The translations under genes were made by a program, and so were the position numbers. A stretch of DNA of 64,000 bases from Henricia sp. BOLD:AAB3569 (taxonomy: Eukaryota > Echinodermata > Asteroidea > Spinulosida > Echinasteridae): the NCBI GenBank assembly GCA_037783545.1, contig JBBELK010000388.1, forward strand, positions 186,001 to 250,000, written 5' to 3'. Below are positions 58,664 to 64,000 of the stretch, piece by piece; position 1 is the first letter of the stretch; each line of letters opens with the position of its first letter. Below the pieces are notes generated by a model. It was given only the letters and a program-made list of their open reading frames with translations. It had not been told where the DNA came from and did no database searches.

Positions 58664-59000
58664 GTCAACTCGACCGTTGTACGAACTCGACCGTTGTCCA
58701 ACTCGACCGTTGTACGTTTAATTGCAGAATTATAAAATTAAATTCTAATAATTCAAATTCAATTTCTCACCTTTAAAGATCGATTATAATTCTTAAAGAA
58801 TAAAAAACTGTTACAATTATGTAATTTCCGCGTGTGATTAAGGATTATGTTTGATCCGAACTGGTGTGATTTTCGCGTGCCACCCACCGCGCGGAAACGC
58901 ACTGGTTTCGGGCAGCCGCTGGCCTGGGAATTAACGGTCGAGTTGACTCGATTGTGAAGTCGAGTTGGTAGGAGTCGAGTTGGCAAACGGTCGAGTTGAC
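58664..59000. mobile_element. Inverted-repeat element with GTCAACTCGACCGTTGT arrays
   Basis: 337 bp. The left end has three copies of AACTCGACCGTTGT; the right end has inverse copies (GTCGAGTTGG, ACGGTCGAGTTGAC). It lies in the first intron of the YqaJ-like gene. CTGTCCTAAAC occurs just outside both ends but at unequal distances. Confidence 0.65.
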
Positions 59001-59096
59001 TGTAAACTGTCCTAAACTACCTCCATGCCTAAAGCCCTAAACTAAAGGAAAATTGTAATGCACCTATATTGTTTCAGCCACGCCTCCCGCCCCCGG

Positions 59097-59313
59097 GCTG
59101 CCCCGGCACCTAAGAGGTGGGGATTGTCACTTTTTGCGTGACAAAATCCCCACATCTGGGGCACAATTTAGGTAAAAACAATCCCCACCCTCGAGCGCAA
59201 AACGTACATATTATGCACAAAACATTGTATTTCAATGGGACAAAATCCCCACCCTGGGGCACGAAAAATGTGACCAAACCCCCACCTAAGGGGTGGGGTT
59301 GCGCGGGGGCAGC
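59097..59313. mobile_element. MITE-like element, GCTGCCCC ends
   Basis: 217 bp, ends GCTGCCCC / GGGGGCAGC, then CACCTAAGAGGTGGGG facing CCCCCACCTAAGGGGTGGGG. Contains repeated CAAAATCCCCAC motifs. In the first intron of the YqaJ-like gene. Confidence 0.6.
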
Positions 59314-59588
59314 CAATATAGCCATGTGGGGAAACGCATGTATAGCTGCTAGCTTAAAAGCATCATAGCATGGGCTCTATTTGTTCACACTTCCAATCTG
59401 GGGGACAAACCTGGTAAATTTTGTCAGGAAACACGATTTTAGCAATGAAAAAATGTCAAGTGTTTGCTTAAAAACACTTTAATTATGTCATGCTCCATTG
59501 TATTCTAACAATTTCTTTCACTTTCGTTTCTCTTTTTTCTCCTCAGACCCACAAATTAGCAGAGTTGCAATAAAGTACGGTACAGAAG

Positions 59589-60885
59589 ATGGAATCTCTG
59601 TCGGCAAAGTATTTCTGCGAGGTAAAATTCGTTGTAATTTAGGGTCTTTTCTTTAACAAATTATAATGCCACAATATACATTGTAGCAGTCAATCCACCC
59701 ATGCTGGCACACACAAACCCATGTTGAGCATTTACTGGTATTTCCTTTTGCAGTCTCTACAGGGGAACAGTGACAATAATCACATTATTATTAGTACAAG
59801 ATCCACCTTATAACAAACTTTTCATGCTGATATTACAAAAATCCTGTTAAAACATGCATGAACAACTCGTACCTGCTTGATACAGTGTACAGTAGTGGAG
59901 ACCAGGTGAAAAATGCGGTATTTTTTTAGTTTATGTCACAACTCGAATTTAATGAAAATAATTATTGGAATCGATAGCTTGGACGATTTTAGAATACCTT
60001 TTCCATTGGCATTTCCGTCGCAAATGTTGCATTTCCCTGAAAATTCTGTGTTTATGTCACGCCCGCCTCCATACAAAAGTGTGTGAAACTGCTGCCTGCC
60101 GGGCGCTGGTAAAGCGCGCGAAGAAAGAGGGTGTGCGCGTGATGATCCGTTTGGTTTCTGGCCGGCCGCTTTGCGTGCAATCATATGCAATATTCTTTCT
60201 GTGATTTTTCTCTAAAACTAAGCCTTTGCGACGGAAATGCATGTAAGTATTCCTATTCTAATCGTCCAAGCTATCGATTCCAATAATTATTTTACCTAAA
60301 TTCGAGTTGTGACATAAACTTAAAAAATACCAGAAGATGCTGTGTCCTTGATGTGCATTTGATGAGCCATGGGGAAAATGAATTTAATTAGTAATTACAA
60401 TTAAACGGCGTTTTGGCCAGGTTCTTACCAAATTCTCACGATTTACTATCGTATGCGATTCTTTTGCTTTTTTTTTACAGAAAATGAGGAATAACATTGA
60501 CCTCCACCTACACGGGATTCTCATCGGTCCGTATACTTCCCGACTTTTTGCAGCTTCTCCCGACAGAAGAGTGTGCAATCCTTTGTCTCCACGCTTTGGT
60601 CTTCTTTATGTAAAATGTCCTGTTGCTGCTTCGTGTCTGGGGCTTCCATATTTGATGAGTGGTGGAAAATTAAAGCTACATAAGACTTTTTTTCCAAATG
60701 CCCTGCAGCTAGCTGCACGACTTTGTGACTTATGTCAATTGCAAAGGACAGCCACACACAAAACAGTAGTCTTTAATCAGAATGAATTAGACTGTGTTAA
60801 GGCCTTGCTTGACAAATTCTTTTTTGAGCATGTGATCAGCTATATACATGTAAGTACATGTACACTCCATGGTGTATTCACGTAA
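59589..60885 (+). CDS. Small YqaJ-like (phage recombinase/exonuclease fold) protein
   Basis: Coding exons 59589-59621 (exon 59547-59621; MESLSAKYFCE) and from 60481 (acceptor TTTTTTTTTACAG), joined in phase 0. The second exon reads KMRNNIDLHLHGILIG, then FAASPDRRV and GLLYVKCP, then LKLHKTFFPNALQLAARLC and a C-terminal LLDKFFFEHV. These match the order of YqaJ domains: SPDG/SPDR loop, E-x-K-C-P, a Q-helix, and a terminal FF. Family members cut DNA with a D..E-x-K metal site; here the Glu before x-K is Tyr, so catalysis is doubtful. End is uncertain: the frame stops at 60883-60885 with AATAAA near 60955, but a strong donor (CAT|GTAAGT at 60850) could splice on to further exons. About 145 aa as drawn, shorter than most YqaJ proteins. 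Confidence 0.6.
59917..60331. mobile_element. 415-bp hairpin element with about 80-bp inverted ends, in the YqaJ-like gene intron
   Basis: Ends GGTATTTTTT / AAAAAATACC. Arms share TATGTCACAACTCGAATTTA, ATAATTATTGGAATCGATAG and CTTGGACGATT. A second perfect 16-bp pair (GCATTTCCGTCGCAAA) sits inside. No coding capacity. Confidence 0.85.
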
Positions 60886-61123
60886 CATGGAGGCCTATTT
60901 GAAAGGTAGAACCTTCATGCATATGTAACTGTGACAGTTCTTTGATAATCATGAATAAACCTACATGTATTTATACATCTTTGTTGAAATTTTGAGCAAA
61001 CTGTCCAAGGAGGGAATAGACACACTTTGTGCCCTTATGAAAGCTCACTGTAAAAGTGCCCAATTTCGTGGTGGTGCTTGGTTTACTGATGTCATGAGAT
61101 TAGCTAGAATGAATTTCGGCCAT

Positions 61124-61252
61124 GGGGTCAAAGATCGACTTGCGACGTGTCGCAAGTATACCAAATCCATCGCATCTCGCAACGGGTTCAGCGAGTTCCG
61201 ATGGATTTGGCTATATTTGCGACGCGTCACAATTCTTTGTGATATCGACCCC
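61124..61252. mobile_element. MITE, GGGGTC ends
   Basis: 129 bp, nearly palindromic: CCAAATCCATCG and GCGACG/CGTCGC arms. The right end reads GATATCGACCCC, close to the GGGGTCGATTTCAC family at 921 and 10579. Confidence 0.7.
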
Positions 61253-61888
61253 TGCTCCTGTATAGAAAAGCATACATGTGAACAATATTTGACAGTTTGA
61301 GTCCACTGGGAAACATGCCTCCGACTACACGAAATAAATGCTACATTACAATTGAGCTCTGACCTCGAAGTTTTTGTTTATTCTATACATGTATAGTCAT
61401 CAGTGCTTGGAACAATTATTTTTGTGGAAAGACAAGTAAATTCATAAACGTGCCTGCATTGATGTAGCAACACAGCAAGCTGTATTAATAACGTCACTTA
61501 TAAGATTAGTACTAATTATTAGTACTATAGTAAAACAATCTGCTTATCACAAGAAAATGTTTATGCCCTATCTTTCAATAATTGCTTTCATTCCTTATGT
61601 TTAGAGACATGATCGGTAAACTTTAAAAAATGGTACCAAAAGCATTACAGAGCTAAAGGATGCCTAAAATTTGACTCGGGCATAATTCAAAACCCTTTAA
61701 AATACATGCATGGTTTTTGTGTTGAATAACTGGTAAATAATTCATTTGCAAATTGTCAACAACAAAAAACTATTTCTCGCACGAAGGTACCCGAAAAAGT
61801 TGATCATGGCTTCAGTTCAGACCTTGTGTGCAAAACATATGAGACAAATGTGTTTTTTCCCAAAATCTTAAATTGTTTCCACTTGATA
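61253..61888. other. No gene seen
   Basis: AT-rich; a few ACATGTA motifs. No splice-bounded frame recognised. Confidence 0.4.
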
Positions 61889-61890
61889 TA

Positions 61891-62020
61891 GACCCCTTGC
61901 ACGGCGGCCATGACAGAGGGCAGGTTTTTATATTTGAATGAAGAGACAATAGATCCATAAAGTGCATACTCGTGCGTGACAATGTGACTGCCCTCTGTCA
62001 TGGCCGCTGTGCAAGGGGTC
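61891..62020. mobile_element. MITE, GACCCCTTGCAC ends
   Basis: 130 bp; with flanking TA the 35-bp arms (TAGACCCCTTGCAC, GCGGCCATGACAGAGGGCAG) differ at one base. TA on both sides may be the target duplication. Confidence 0.85.
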
Positions 62021-62148
62021 TATTTTTTTTCCATCAAATCTGCACATTCCAATGCGAGCCGAGTCATTTTGTTTTTAAAGAAAATTCTGATCAACTTCTG
62101 AACCTTTACCAATGCATGGTACATGTACCATTTTTATATGAAAAAGGA

Positions 62149-62390
62149 AAGAATTTACAAGTCAGACTTCTTCTACCATGCTAGTACTGCCTCATAAATA
62201 CGAACATGTACATGATGTAGGCAATACGAGATCTAGATCAGCTGAAAAAAATTCAAAGTTTTGTCCAAATATAATCGTAATTTCTTCCTGCCAAATTTGT
62301 TTTTCTATCGGATCTGCACTTAATGACGGCTAACATTGGTTAATTAGTGATTTTTTTCAAGGAATAGTGATGTCCGACTTGTAAATTCTT
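62149..62390. mobile_element. Inverted-repeat element, AAGAATTTACAAGTC ends
   Basis: 242 bp, ends AAGAATTTACAAGTC / GACTTGTAAATTCTT. AT-rich interior without coding signal. Confidence 0.65.
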
Positions 62391-62703
62391 ACCCGTTAAG
62401 TCATGGTTAAATCAACCATCAACAGAGGAAGGAAAACAGATTTATCGTCTCTGCATGGCCCAATTTCCGGACACGGTTCGAAATATTTTTTGTAAAATGT
62501 CCTTCGAAGATCTGTCCTCGTCTCTCCTAATTTTGATTAGCCCCTGCTTCTGGCGGTCATTATTACTCAGAAATCTATAAAAGCAAACCTAAACTAGAGG
62601 TATGACGTTTGTTGTTACAAACGCCAGGTGATCGGGTTAAATGAACATTTTGTGATGAATTTCAGACGTTGTTATCACCTGTGGAATGGCAAAAATGGAA
62701 GTT

Positions 62704-62826
62704 CAGCAGCCGATTTCACGAAACTTTACGCAATTGCGCAAGTCCACTTACGCCATTACTTGCGCAATAACGTATGGCGTAAGTGGACTTGCGCAATTGC
62801 GTAAAGTTTCGTGAAATCGGCTGCTG
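62704..62826. mobile_element. Near-perfect palindromic MITE, CAGCAGCCGATTTCACGAA ends
   Basis: 123 bp; the two 53-bp arms are perfectly complementary (CAGCAGCCGATTTCACGAA, TTGCGCAAGTCCACTTACG) around a short centre. Same ends as 709-875 but a younger, cleaner palindrome. Confidence 0.9.
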
Positions 62827-62885
62827 TATACACTAATCCGGTAACTAATATCTCCTCCCTGCATATCCGCCATAGCTGGGGGTTG

Positions 62886-64000
62886 ATAGCTTGCACCGTT
62901 TTGAGATATGAATTGTTGAAATAATAACCTTTGAAATCTTGTAATGTGACACCTGTGACGACATCATGACGTCACAATTTTGTGCACAAATTGTTCAACA
63001 ATTTGATAAACATCAAGTTCTTAAATGTGGCGAAAGAATCATGCAAATATCTGCTGTAGTTCTCAAGATACAGCATTTTAAAACATCTCAGCTCCAAATT
63101 TGCGTGATTTGACACCACATTACGTAACCACCGTCCATGTAATGACGTCACCAATGGTATAGTCAAAAGGTCCACATGTGTGGAAACATTTCGTTCCGTA
63201 GAAATATGGTCAAATTCACTACCACTTTGAATCTATTTGCATTCAAAATGCTAAAAAATTGCACATTTTCGAACAACTTCCGGTTTGGACCGGAAGTAGG
63301 CGTCACACAGGGGTCATGACATCGTATGATTTGTTCAGTTCATTTAGACTTATCATGTTGTGAAAGAATTGTTCAAGTATCTATTACGGTTCTTGAGATA
63401 TGAATTTTGAAAATAATAACCTTTGAATTTTTGTAATTTGACACCTGTGACGATATCATGACGTCACAATGTTGTGCACAAATTGTTCAACAATTTGATA
63501 AACATCAAGTTCTTAAATGTGGCGAAAGAATCATGCAAATATCTGCTGTAGTTCTCAAGATACAGCATTTTAAAACAATTCAGCTCCAAATTTGCGTATT
63601 TTGACGCCACATTACGTAACCACCGTCCATGTGATGACGTCACAAATGGTATAGTCAAAAAGTCTACATGTGTGGAAACATTTCGTTCCGTAGAAATATG
63701 GTCAAATTCACTACCACTTTGAATCTATTTGCATTCAAAACGCTTACAAAATGCACATTTTCGAACAACTTCCGGTTTGGACCGGAAGTAGGCGTCACAC
63801 AGGGGTCATGACATCGTATGATTTGTTCAGTTCATTTAGACTTATCATGTTGTGAAAGAATTGTTCAAGTATCTATTACGGTTCTTGAGATATGAATTTT
63901 GGAAATAATAACCTTTGAATTTTTGTAATTTGACACCTGATGACGTCATGATTACGTCACACTTGATGCCATCGTGATACTATACATTCTGGTGAAAGTC
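62886..64000. repeat. 492-bp tandem repeat, running off the window
   Basis: Two full units and the start of a third. TGACGTCACAA recurs at 62969 and 63461; GTAATTTGACACCTG-type sequence recurs at about 62941, 63433 and 63925. Each unit has the self-complementary ACTTCCGGTTTGGACCGGAAGT (given as ACTTCCGG / CCGGAAGT arms) and several TGACGTCA sites. Confidence 0.9.

Noticed and set aside
61045-61300. Frame around KEGIDTLCALMKAHCKSAQF as another exon of the YqaJ-like gene
   Set aside because: It looks somewhat coding, but no acceptor with matching phase was clear and it runs into the MITE at 61124.

Overview
The window is animal nuclear DNA. It has GT-AG introns with clean polypyrimidine acceptors, sparse exons in AT-rich non-coding sequence, an L1-Tx1-type LINE, tRNA-derived SINEs and many short palindromic DNA transposons. 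This mix fits a marine invertebrate, most likely a deuterostome (echinoderm, hemichordate or cephalochordate); the phylum is an inference from repeat style and is not proven.

Layout: (1) 1-45968 is a tandem segmental duplication of a five-exon membrane-protein gene that looks like a miniature polycystin-1-family protein (signal peptide, TM1, degenerate PLAT-like domain, TM2-TM5, no channel module). Copy A (exon 1 cut by the window start, to 4901) has an open reading frame. Copy B (9643-14980) has a lost splice acceptor, an in-frame stop and a displaced 3' end. Copy C (41377-45971) is cut off within exon 5. Spacer between copies is shared as well, so indels and insertions can be dated by comparing copies.

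(2) Immediately 3' of copy B is a 15,320-bp insertion (15403-30722): nine head-to-tail elements sharing the same two ends, namely one 5.5-kb element, seven of about 1.3 kb and one internally deleted 707-bp element. The insertion ends coincide exactly with the monomer ends, there is no target-site duplication, and the ends carry an offset inverted repeat plus a hairpin. This resembles a rolling-circle (Helitron2/Helentron-like) tandem insertion and is the most unusual object here. Downstream, the copy-B spacer resumes and holds a SINE and a 4.7-kb L1-Tx1-like LINE (35611-40316, minus) with an 11-bp target duplication.

(3) 46275-52010 is an unrecognised minus-strand gene: six consecutive exons, all joined by phase-2 introns, with a SINE and a MITE in its introns and a possible CpG/CCAAT promoter near 52 kb. 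(4) 52205-56406 is a 4.2-kb foldback element with about 1.2-kb inverted arms around a GC-rich 21-bp minisatellite. (5) 57.3-62.9 kb is a field of short palindromic elements around a small plus-strand gene with a YqaJ-like nuclease domain (TATA box at 58497; coding from 59589), in which the usual catalytic Glu before KCP is Tyr. (6) 62886-64000 is a 492-bp tandem repeat running off the window.

No pathway links the genes; the window reads as a duplicated gene locus repeatedly invaded by mobile DNA.
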